DNA from: Spisula solida
Lineage: Eukaryota; Mollusca; Bivalvia; Venerida; Mactridae
NCBI GenBank assembly: GCA_947247005.1
Contig: OX365953.1
Location: 27,774,784 to 27,838,783, forward strand
Direction: 5' to 3'
DNA length: 64,000 nt
Shown here: piece by piece, positions 36,225-46,042 of the stretch
Position numbering within the stretch: the first letter of the stretch is position 1
Layout of the letters: each line of letters opens with the position of its first letter
Notes under the pieces: generated by a model
Seen by the model: only the letters and a program-made list of their open reading frames with translations
Database searches by the model: none
What the model was told of the DNA's origin: nothing
Made by a program: the position numbers and the translations under genes

Positions 36225-36540
36225 TACAAAAGTCCCCTGCCGGGTTTAAGCCATATTTTCAATGTATCTGTTGCCATGGCGACCACAGTTGTTGTCAGAA
36301 TAAAAACCTATTTAGACGTGCGTAATTCCTTAATTGCTCGCTATCCACATACCAAATTTCATTAACATAGCTTGGAAACTGTTTGAGTTATGCGAGGATC
36401 CAGATTTTTATCGGACGGACTCACGGATAGACGTTGGGCAAAGATGTAGTCCCCTAACGAGTCAACTTCCGGCTATCGCAATAAGCAATACACATTGAAT
36501 TGTATAGTCTCCAGATAAATCATACAGTGATTAGGTTTCA
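36225..36540 (+). repeat. Composite dispersed repeat
   Basis: First part begins AAGTCCCCTGCCGGGTTTAA, holds CTGTTGCCATGGCGACCAC and TTGAGTTATGCGAGGATCC, then ATCGGACGGACTCACGGATA, and ends TAGTCCCCTAACGAG, so AGTCCCCT brackets it (36,230 and 36,449). The second part (from 36,461) is the CAACTTCC-GGCTATCGCAATA repeat shared with 3,558-3,735. The A-GTTATGC..GGACGGAC-type ending resembles bivalve short repeats such as the one at about 62.3 kb. Confidence 0.6.
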
Positions 36541-37329
36541 GTGATTATCTAGAATAAGATAGACGATATGGTTTACATGTATATACAGCTGTTTGTATTT
36601 GCGTAAAACATAATGCGTAACAATAGTGACTTAAACGGCAAACAGTATATAATTATATCCATTTTCAAAATCTTGTACCGGAAATGTATTTATATCAGTC
36701 TCAAAAGACTCGTTTAAAAATATAATTCCTGTCCAAAGTTACCATAAAACTACTTTTTACTAATGCTTGTATATGTACCTCATTTCGTCAAGAATCCTGT
36801 CTATGTAACACATAACAATGCATATCTATGAATTCCGAAATGAATATGTTTTAAGTAATATCTTGTACGGCGTTACTACAATTTAAATATGTTCTTTTAT
36901 TGCTAAACGTAACTTCTGGAAATGTTAGACATTTCGCGGATGAATTATTTAAACGCAATTGAATCAAGAGCATGACTGTGTTGTGCTTTGTTGTCTGTAC
37001 CGAATACCAATAAAAGAAGTTTCACACCATATACATTGTATAGACAAATTATACTGATTCACATCAAAATATCAACATTAAAAATGGCTGCGTATTGGAT
37101 AACGATAGACAGGAACTTTCAAGTCTAGGATTCCACTACAATATAATGTTTTTGCTATGGTAAACGTATGTGAGGCTCAAAAATATTCAACGTGAGACAA
37201 TGGAACATTTTGTTGAAGCAGGATATAGGGCAAAACTTCTAATTCATGTTCTAAGAAATCTTAATACCCATTGATATGGCAGAAATGTCGCAACACAATA
37301 TTTTGTTTCGCATCATAAATCCGACTCAC
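36541..37329. other. Non-coding, nothing recognised
   Basis: AT-rich sequence with no supported gene or repeat. Confidence 0.45.
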
Positions 37330-37895
37330 ACGTTTTAATACGGTTAATTGGGACTAAAGGCAGCTAAAACTATGTAGTTCAACAGTTTTACTGTTGTAAC
37401 TAGGTCATTCAGCGTAGGCATTCCGCCTTTTGTTTGCTGAATATTTTCTATTCAGCTTTTAAACAGTTGGGACAAGGGATGTTTAATTTTCTTGGTCGGT
37501 AGTGTGTTTGGCACTTCTTCGTTTTGAGATTTCTGACAGCTAAAACTAGGCATTATAGTTATTTTGCTGTGGAAACTGGGTCATTCAGCTAGTAATAATT
37601 TATTATACTTTTCGACAGCTTGGACTAGGGCGGATCTGTACTTGGTTAGTTGGGCATTGTGTCTGTATGTGTTTAATGTTTCCTGTGCTCGGTTGGTTCA
37701 GTTGGGCATTGTGCTTTGTGTGTGTTTTAATGTTTTATGTGCTCGGCTGGTTTAGTTGAGTGCTGCCTTTCCTGTCTGACTTATATATATTTGTATAATC
37801 TTTGTGCGTAGTGTTATGATAGTCAATATTATTTCTGTTTTCTGTGCTCTGTTGTTTCAGTCCAGCGCTGCATCCCTGTCCGAATTTTAATTATC
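37330..37895 (+). repeat. Dispersed repeat 'family M', long copy with internal duplications
   Basis: Family landmarks: GTAACTAGGTCATTCAGCG, GGCATTCCGCCTTTTG, CAGTTGGGACAAGGG, GTTGGGCATTGTGTCTGTAT, TGCTCGGTTGGTTCAGTTGG, GGGCATTGTGCTTTGTGTG, TGCTCGGCTGGTTTAGTTGA and TGCTGCCTTTCCTGTCTGAC. The TGTGCTCGG(T/C)TGGTT block and the GGGCATTGTG block each occur twice in tandem, and a third 3' end (TCTGTGCTCTGTTGTTTCAG, then TGCATCCCTGTCCGAATTT) follows. Read as protein it gives no recognisable product. Confidence 0.75.
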
Positions 37896-38304
37896 ATTCA
37901 CCTATATTCCAAAATCAGGTTCTATTATATTGTTTATGGGATGTGCATGAATACCTTTGGATATTTTACACAGTCATTTGTTACTTTACAGCCATATTGC
38001 ATTATATATTCGAATTGCACAAACGTGTGCAGTGTTTGAGTAAGTATAAGATGACAAAGTTAATTATCACCATACCACCTGCAGATGGTCTTTATTTAAT
38101 TTCAATGTCAATTATTTGTGTTGGGCTATGGTACATTGTTATGTGGTTACCGGCAGAAAACCAATTAACAAAATTCTTATTAAATTATGATTTAGTAACT
38201 GCACTGGCATGTATAATGCATTAGGTAATGCATTTACCTTCAATTGGCACATCGAAAAGGTGTGAATTTGACAGGGGTATGTTCAAACCGAACGCTTTTA
38301 CACG
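37896..38304. other. Non-coding; 126-residue chance frame
   Basis: A plus-strand frame (37,844-38,224) begins in the family M repeat and runs on through AT-rich sequence. The translation is hydrophobic and Cys/Tyr/Ile-rich without a domain I recognise, and there is no conservation evidence, so it is not called a gene. Confidence 0.4.
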
Positions 38305-38585
38305 TTAAGCTGGGTTCACACTATGAACGTTGTACCAGCGTTGGTCAGCGTTTCAAAAGTCGAAATATTGAACCCAAACGTCGGTGAAATTACGATCGCG
38401 AGGAGGAATATTTTAATTCACACTTCCGCTATTTTTTGGGAGCGTTTCCTATCGCTTGACCCCATTTGACAGCGTTTACAAGTGCTAAACAACGTTTGCC
38501 TGCGTTGTACTAATATTTTATCAGCGAACTACGCCACTCGTGAAAATATAGCGTCAGGTGCTCACTCGGTGAAATAACATTCGAT
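38305..38585. repeat. GC-richer block with repeated AGCGTTT motifs, possible one-ended MITE
   Basis: Starts AAGCTGGGTTCACACTATG and contains repeated words such as ACCAGCGTTGGTCAGCGTTT, GGGAGCGTTTCC, GACAGCGTTTACA and AACAACGTTTGCCTGCGTTG. GGGTTCACACT-type ends with repeated AGCGTT words are typical of MITE tips, but no complementary end is found here, so the call is weak. Confidence 0.4.
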
Positions 38586-38616
38586 CTTACACCGAAAAAT
38601 ACAAGTATCCTCTATA

Positions 38617-39030
38617 TAATAAATGTATTACTATGTATTTATCATACAATATAACCATTTGTGTCTTGAGGACATTCATTTCGAGACTGATACTACACAA
38701 TACCTCTATACGACGTTGAGGTCAATGCAACTGTTTTTATGTATTACTTGTGGGATTGTTTTCCTTGATGTTAGGACAATCTATACCGACACACAAAATT
38801 AATGATATGCACCTGAGCTATTCCAGTCTGATAAACACATACACATTTCTCAAGGGTGGCAGGAACGTTTCATTTAAACCGATCAGTAACAATTGTATTG
38901 GAAGGGTTGGAATTGGACAAATTGTTTACTGACCTGTGGGGTATTTGATAGATTGATCACTCCAGTATGTTGTTTCCTATATGTGTGATTATATGTCTAA
39001 CCTTTATCTTAGTGTTATTGTGTTTGTTAT
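38617..39030 (+). repeat. Diverged relic of block A (A4)
   Basis: AATAAATGTATTACTATGTA and TTTATCATACA match the start of A1 (8,345). Further landmarks are TACGACGTTGAGGTCAATGC, AACTGTTTTTATGTATTAC, TTGATGTTAGGACAATCTAT, AAGGGTGGCAGGAACG, GGGTATTTGATAGATTGATC and TAACCTTTATCTTAGTG. Divergence and indels are much greater than between A1-A3, so this is an older copy. It lies 3.5 kb upstream of A3. Confidence 0.75.
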
Positions 39031-39975
39031 TATTGTAATGTAAGGTGGGTTTCTAAACATCTGTTTCAAATAAACGTATGTCAGCCATTCCTATTGATGT
39101 AAACTATTTGATATAAAGCCAAGTCTAATTTGCATTGTTATACCTACAATTGTCATGTCTGCGTATGATTTCATCAATATTTGTTATGGTGAATGACCAT
39201 GTTTGTGTAGCTGTTGGTGTTGAATGAGGATTTGTGAAATATGATATGTTAGTCATTTATACGTTGATGGTTTGTTTTACGTTCACATTGACTAATTTTT
39301 TGTCTTCGTTGTCGTGTATTTGCTTTTTTGGTGTTCCTACATTTATGGTCAAGCAATTATTTCACACCACTGTGTTTCTTATCCCAGCAGGAAAGTGTAT
39401 AGAGTCAAATTAACCGGCTGTTTTGTGATTATCCACCTTGATAACGGCCTCCGTTTACCGTAAAGCCAGAAGTGTCCCTTGTAAATAACTTATATCGGAT
39501 AGATCACTTTCATGCAAAAATAACCGCAGTTTATTGTGCGTTTCTGGTAAAGTTATACGCCATATGTGAATTGCCCCCAGAATAGCGTATAATCACGTCA
39601 TATTATGCGAACTATCAAGTATTGTATGTCGAAATTGTAATAAACCTTTAGATAATTTATTTCTTGACAAATTAGCAAACATTTCATTACATATTTTCTA
39701 AAATCCTACAAATTATGTACATTTTACGAACGAGCCACAGGACGTCAACGTCAACACTCGCCTACGACGTCATGCTATCACAGTTCTCCGAAGTACTTCC
39801 CTTCGTGAGCTACACTCTTTTAATATTATACACCGATGTTGTAAAAAAACATTTCAGAATTTATTTCCTTACATACTATCAAGATTTAATTACACACTTT
39901 TTGAAAATGGACAACTTGAGTTGACATTTCTTGCGGATTGTGACGGACATAGAGGATCTTGCATGAGTGATCATT
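39031..39975. other. Non-coding, nothing recognised
   Basis: No supported gene. CCCAGAATAGCGTATAAT at about 39,579 is matched inverted by ATTATACGCTATTCTGGG at about 40,861, a possible pair of element ends. Confidence 0.4.
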
Positions 39976-40075
39976 ACATACGAGTTTTATTAAACGAGTG
40001 GACAAAATGATATGACACGAGGCTTTGCCGAGTGTCATATTGTTTTTGTCGACTAGTTTAATAATACTCGTATGT
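39976..40075. mobile_element. Foldback element (100 bp)
   Basis: ACATACGAGTTTTATTAAAC and AAAATGATATGACAC are complemented by GTGTCATATTG..TT and GTTTAATAATACTCGTATGT. The loop is GAGGCTTTGCCGA, again the short GC loop style seen in the window's other foldbacks. Confidence 0.8.
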
Positions 40076-40325
40076 AAATGGCACGAATGTTAGATTCTAT
40101 TTAACACATAACCTTAGAAACGCTCATTGTTGTTCAAACGGATGATGAACGCTGCATATGTTTCAGTCACAATTCAGCGGTACAATGAGCGTGACGTCAT
40201 GGCGACGTTGATGTTATCCTGACGTCATTGACGGATCAATGCACGGATTGGCTAACGTCACGTCAAGCTAATTTGAATATTTATTGCACAGTCTTGGAGT
40301 GCCGAACGATATTTACGGCAGGGCT

Positions 40326-40523
40326 TTAAGGCACTCCTGGACCGCGGGTTATGTGATAAACAATCTGACATAAGATTTGCTCAGCTCGGTCGGTGTGCTC
40401 TTCTTCGTTTCCCTGTCCTCCTGTGCCAAACACAACGATTTTATGAATTCCAAACAGCTGCCTAATTACGCTGCTGTATTGTGCAGCTGATTCCACATCA
40501 TCAATCATCTGTTCTGGTATTAC
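40326..40523 (-). CDS. Weak candidate exon or retro-fragment, unrecognised
   Basis: On the minus strand a frame of about 65 codons ends at a stop at 40,326-40,328. Its composition is more protein-like than other frames here: it is hydrophilic and mixed, with QLFGIHKIVVFGTGGQG followed by NEEEHTDRAEQILC. Immediately upstream of the first ATG is ATACCAGAACAG, which could be read as part of an acceptor. No homologue is recognised, no second exon is visible, and the region between 40.1 and 40.6 kb has palindromic and repeat-like text, so this may be a chance frame. Confidence 0.2.
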   Translation of the reverse strand, partial: VIPEQMIDDVESAAQYSSVIRQLFGIHKIVVFGTGGQGNEEEHTDRAEQILCQIVYHITRGPGVP

Positions 40524-41189
40524 ACTACGCTACTCACGGTATAGCACAATGCTTAAAAACGACGATCGCTCGATAACGTCGTCTGATGTCGTAATATTTT
40601 ACACTCTGATCATGGCAACGTTGTTTTATTACGTCATAAACCTATTAATATTATTATCATAAAATATTAGAATTCATTTCTAAAATATTTGTTTCTGCTT
40701 ACGCTCATGCCGTTTCCTTCGATTACACATTCTTCTATCCATCATATGCAACATATGCTGATATAAAGTAAATTCCTAAAATATGTGGAATAGTTGTAGA
40801 AAATAAATGCACATGCAAAATTTCAAAGCTGTGCCATCTTGTTGGACTAAATAAAGCAAGAATTATACGCTATTCTGGGACACCCCCGTAAATAACCATT
40901 ATGCCATAATAAAAACATGTTTGTGCCAATGAAAATGTAACTAAAAAATATGTAACTGCTGGTGGCTTTAAATAGGTTGATGGAACTAATTACGATTTCT
41001 AGCCAATCAATATACAAGTTACTTCTATTCATTTGTTGAATCGGAATTACTGTTCCCAGCCAACACGTCTGATATCAATATGAATTTTGTCAATGCTTCT
41101 TTTTATTGCCCTTAAAACATTGGACTTCGTAGCCAAATGAAATATTACTTAATTTCCCTTGATATGTGTTGTCAGAATAAAGGAACACT
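40524..41189. other. Non-coding, nothing recognised
   Basis: No supported gene; includes one member of the 18-bp inverted pair noted at 39,579. Confidence 0.4.
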
Positions 41190-41458
41190 AAGTTATAGTT
41201 AGAACATATTAAGTAAATTTTAATGATTAAAAAGGGCGGAGCGAGCGAAGCGAAGCGAGGCCTTTTTAGTAATTAAAATTTACTTAATATGTTCTAACTA
41301 ACTTAGATTATAACATTCTGCATTCTAATTGGCGGATAGAAATTAGCGCCAACGCAAGACGTCAAGTCAGTTAAGAGAAAATTTTAATGATTAAATTTTC
41401 ATTTAACCGCGAAAATGCGGCGTTTTCATTGGCTCATAATGTAGGTTATATTCTAATT
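41190..41458 (-). mobile_element. Foldback/MITE-like element, copy 2 (inverted)
   Basis: The reverse complement of 7,959-8,230 along its whole length, with few changes: hairpin first (TAGTTAGAACATATTAAG to CTTAATATGTTCTAAC around a GCGGAGCGAGCGAAGCG loop), then ATTGGCGGATAGAAATTAGC, GCCAACGCAAGACGTCAAG and CATAATGTAGGTTATATTC. Both copies end at the same two points, which delimits the element independently of flanks. Confidence 0.85.
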
Positions 41459-42234
41459 AGTAATCACATTGCGTAATATCATTATAATGTTTTAATAGTT
41501 CCAATTTATTCCCTTGCACAAAATATAGTTTAACTCCATGTACATGCAGGAGTTTTTATACAGTTGCAAGTTTATGTTGTTGTCCGTGTAATTTCGAATG
41601 TTTTGATACATTGTACATACGTTTCTTTTATGTAACGTTATGGTACGTGTCACTTAGTCGGTTTGTTTCTCATGTATTGACATTAGAAGATGACTACATT
41701 TATTACATTGTGTATGTATAGTTTGGAGTTTGTATATCACATTTTCACTCAGAGTCATGTGATGTCTGATAAATAATCTACCAGACAATCCATTAATAAT
41801 AATAACGAATCACGTGAGATAGTGCCTTCAATGTAAGGGTAGTCCTTGTACCACCTCGTTTTGTAATGTTTTGCACTTAAGATTATATCACGTACGTTGA
41901 TATTCACCACATGTCGTCCCTTCAACGCAACAATGTTGTATCTTACTATTTATCATATAGAGAGATATGTATTTTATTGTTAAATAAAATGTTTTATGTT
42001 TTTTTATACATCTTTTTGTTAATTACTCTTTCCGCTCTTTTCTTCAAAACATATCACATGTTTACAATCTTCATCACGTGGCCGGTCACCTGATCGCTTA
42101 AGCCAAGCAGAATTCACCTTTACAGTTCTTTGTTCGCAGTGAAGCGTCTATCCTGCTCACAACTTTTATCCGAATTTCCGCCTCCTCCCTTCCTCCTCCT
42201 CTTAGACATTCAGTTTTAAAAGTTCGGAAAGTTT
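41459..42234. other. Non-coding with a polypyrimidine tract at about 42,177-42,204
   Basis: The tract CCGCCTCCTCCCTTCCTCCT is seen. The 60-residue frame at 41,911-42,093 has no recognisable features. Confidence 0.45.
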
Positions 42235-42465
42235 AAATGTCATTTTATTATTTTTATTATTGTTTACCTTTGTCATCAAAGTGTTGTGGAAATGTGTTGT
42301 GTGGGCGGTTTTTATTAGGCCCAGATTTCCACAAATGCTTAAATTATTGATTTCACTTTATTATTATTGTTGTTTAACTTTGTCAACATATTGTTGTTGA
42401 AACTTTGTTGTATATATTATATATGTTGACGGCATAATAAATGCCCATCTTTCAATTCAATATAT
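42235..42465 (+). repeat. Local duplication with AATAAA end
   Basis: TTTATTATTGTTTACCTTTG-TCAACAAAGTGTTG-type text at 42,250 recurs at 42,360 as TTATTGTTGTTTAACTTTGT-CAACATATTGTTG. The segment ends TGACGGCATAATAAATGCCC, a possible polyadenylation signal. It could be the 3' end of a decayed retroelement; nothing coding is seen upstream. Confidence 0.45.
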
Positions 42466-42479
42466 AGTTGAGTTAAGCA

Positions 42480-43830
42480 ATTTCGTAAACAGCAAGTTAT
42501 TCGGTCATTGTCAGCCGAATATGACTGATGAACTGTTTAATAACTACAAAAAAAGAATGCAAGCAAACGAACAGCAACATAATGGAAATAGAATAGTCCA
42601 CACTTTACATAATGTACACACGATTTTATAAATGCCTTCTGTCGTTTTACATCATTTGCAGTTATTGTGATTTTACCAGACAACTTAACTAAATACATCA
42701 TACATGCATTCAGTATGATGCAGATATTTTAAAATGTCTCTGTGGACGTGCTTTATAGTTTTGATCCCGTAAGGTCAAGCTTAGTGTAGATTTAGTAATT
42801 TTGATATGTATTGCTTTGATGTTAGGACGATCTATACAGACAATACCGAATTAGCAGTATGCATCATAGATAATACTGTCTGATAACGGTGCATTAATGT
42901 TACACAAAGTCATTTCCCAAAGGTGGCGGGAACATGATATACAAATTGTTTGTCAATAATGACAGTGGTGTGTTTGAACTTGACAATAGTTTTACAAACA
43001 ACCGGGGAAATATGATGGATTGACTATTCCCATTTAGATAGTATGTTGTGTTTATTACTGTATATTAAACCTTTATCTTAATGGTATTGTGTCTGCCACA
43101 ATGCAGTATTATGTATTCCATTAGGAAATATTTTCCTGTTATGTTGTACGAGGCGATTAAGATATAAACACGATTTCTTCGACTGCAAGACTTAGTACAC
43201 TCATTGACTAAATAAAGGCACACCTGTTTCAGGGGCTATTATTCAGTACGAGACATTTGTTTTAAGGAATATTGATGGTACGTTTGCACATTTATAACAA
43301 CATGCAGTTCATGGATCAACTATAACTATTATCTTAACAAGATTTGGCTACTATTGACCATGTCATGGGTAAACTCAGCTTGCATGTCCATTGTGCGTGC
43401 TCTGCCACAACGTAAGTTCCAAGAGTGGTAAACGTTACTAGAACAATGGGTAACAAACATTGATAAGACATAGATATATAAAATGTGCATTTATTAAGTT
43501 CCTGAGTGTGTGTCATTCAAATTGGTACACGCTCTTAGTCACATTTATGATATTTTCATTGTCAAAATTCGATTTAGATTGTTTTCCTTATCTAGCGTTC
43601 ACATACGATTGTATTAAGTATATTGCACAGTGCGGACGGTTTATTGCTTTTTAGTCTTGCGTCAGAGCAGACAACAGACTTCCAAACGTTTAGATAAGCT
43701 GATAATATACTGTCAAATTCTGTACCATCCGATTTGTATAATGGCAGTAAGTTTTTGAAAAATTGAGACGAATATTCTTTTAGTCAGTGGCTGACCCGCT
43801 ATAGTATCAGTGCAAGGCTTCTCACATCCA
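42480..43830 (+). repeat. Segmental duplication block A, copy A3
   Basis: Aligns with A1/A2 from TTTCGTAAACAG onward. It lacks the element D insertion of A2, has a deletion that removes the AGTTGCAGAACTACGCCG region, and skips roughly 190 bases after GATAAGACATA. It is more diverged from A1/A2 than they are from each other, and runs directly into B3. Confidence 0.9.
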
Positions 43831-44497
43831 AAATGAATATAGACATAGTCACTTTACATGTTACAATTATGTTTTCGTGGCGGTTATAATTTTCGTTTTC
43901 GCTCCACTGGATACCATGCTTATGTGATAATGATAAGTCTGTGTTATTTTATGCCAGTTTTTTATAACATGCTATTGTCGAATTCAAATTACTTGACACT
44001 GTGTAAGGTAAGTATTCTACTCAATATGAAAACTTCGTTATACCTGTTTGTCTTGGCTCTACCTATAGAATGTTTTAATGTGTATCTGAATTAAAATCGC
44101 TACATGATTCAACCTCATATTGTGATTTAAATGCCGATTTCCACAAATAGGTCGTTTTGACACAGCTTTATGTCTATAATCAATCGCTTGTTAAATGTTT
44201 TGCGCCAATGACAGAAAACGGCTTCTAGCCTATCAACTGACTTACTGTCGTTTTTATCGATTGTACAAATTAATGGAACTTGATTCTTCTTATGATCATT
44301 CTCGGCCAGAACCGTTGTTTGTTAATAATATTTTTTTTCTATTAATCTTATAATCCTCAACTCTGTTACTTGTGTTTCAACATGAACATGATTTGAATTT
44401 CAGATCCATTACTAGCATTTACATTTTACGCGGCACATCTGAAAGTGAAATGCTTAGATAAGCTTTTGCATATTGTTTCCATATGGTGTCCAATATA

Positions 44498-46042
44498 TGA
44501 GCCGTTCTCCAGGAAAACCGGGCTTAGTGACATTGCATTAGTATTTATGTAATAAGGTTAGGAACATCCTCGTAAATGAGGAAAACATCATGCTCTTTGA
44601 TTTTAGTTTAAGTTCATGGATAATATATAAATATGTCTTAGATTTACTGTTCTCGTGAATCATTTTTAAAATAACTTCTGCCGTTGCTATGGTGACCAAA
44701 TTCTGAAGAGTATTCATATTGAGAAAACGAGAGTTAGTGGTTAAAAACAGTAGCTACATTCCGCTGAAAGCTAAATTCACGATTTAGATATGCTGTATTA
44801 AAAAAGGAATATAATTCTAAAATGTGATTCCATTTTGAAAAGTTTACGTTAAGAACTCCTCAAGTACTGGATTAATGAACTTCTAGTTAACGTAACATCA
44901 AATAACGTGTGCATGACGTTTGCAACGTCACTAAAAAAGTAGACGGATGTGGTTAGTTTTAAAAGTCTGTAACTTTGTAATTTGATGTTATACGTGGGGT
45001 GATCAAAACGAAATGAGACAAATGCTATAATTTGTAAAGTTTACGTGTTTTAACCATAAACATATCAGATTCGTTTAGGTGCATTTAATGCCGATTTGTA
45101 CGTGTGAAATATACTTTTCTAATAATAGTAGTGATTCATTAATAGAACGTTAAATATAAGGTTTTTCGTTATGTCGCCGCACATCAAAACGTCGTCAGTT
45201 TCCGCCGTATGATACGGGAAAGCATATGACTAATATTTTATTAAATATTCCTCCAACATTTGTCAAATTAACTGTACATGTCGTCAAAACATTGAATATT
45301 CGCGGACTAAAACGGTTTTCATGTAAGCGCGTGTGTTTTAAATATATGACGTAAAAGGTAACAGTACCGTCTCAAAAACCGCGTCATATTTCGGCAAAAA
45401 TCACAGCTTGAATATATACAGTTTTATCACAAACTAGGAGAAAAGACTAAACAACCATTTAAAATGATGAAATGGGCATCGGAAGGGAAGTCTGGTAGAA
45501 GTATACTTATATATCGTTAGTACACAATGTTTTGTGGCGGAAAATAAACTTTATTATATCAAGCAGAGGCCCGAAATGCATTAGATGAGGGTTCAATTTT
45601 GGACGTCGCTCGCCAAGACTGACGTCATACGCGGACGCCGACTTTAGAATGATAATGATGAAATAATTATTTAACATATTCGACAGTCGTGATATTTATT
45701 ACAACTGAAATGCTTTTATATAAACAAACTATATTTCTTGCTAAATACTGAATAATGTATGCAATGTGTTTAGAGATATGAGCTATTTATTTGAGCAATG
45801 TGACGTGCGAATAGTTACCGTTAACATTCCTGACGTCATTGACGTCAATTTTGTGCGGCGAGTCGCTTAACCCAAAGTTGCAAAAACGCTGATATCTAGT
45901 CAAGTCTCATTTCTTTTTTATCACCCCACGTATTTTGCTCAAATTTACAGAAACTGTCTAAAAGAGTATTGTCTTTTTAATGCTGCATTATCATGACTTT
46001 CATAATTGTGTCACTAAGCCCGGTTTTCCTGGACAACGGCTA
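44498..46042. mobile_element. Inverted-repeat element D, copy 2, with nested element
   Basis: Ends are TGAGCCGTTCTCCAGG-AAAACCGGGCTTAGTGACA and its complement TGTCACTAAGCCCGG-TTTTCCTGGACAACGGC. It interrupts the B text between TCCAATATA and AATTTTCTGTCTTCC (B1: CCAGTATATGTATTTTCTG). Inner text GTTGCTATGGTGACCAAATT matches copies 1 and 3. Most of the extra length relative to copy 1 is the nested element at 44,993-45,930. Confidence 0.9.
44993..45930. mobile_element. Nested inverted-repeat element (about 938 bp) inside element D
   Basis: Left end CGTGGGGTGATCAAAACGAA-ATGAGAC is complemented by GTCTCATTTCTTTTTTATCA-CCCCACG at the right; TA flanks both sides, consistent with a TA target duplication. 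The inverted symmetry resumes internally: TCGCCGCACATCAAAACGTC (45,173) against GACGTCAATTTTGTGCGGCG (45,839). Contains TGACGTCATTGACGTCA. No transposase frame, so non-autonomous; Tc1/mariner-like is only suggested by the TA flanks. Confidence 0.8.

Noticed and set aside
37844..38224. 126-residue plus-strand frame
   Set aside because: Starts inside the family M repeat and continues into AT-rich DNA; no domain, repeat conservation or splice context.
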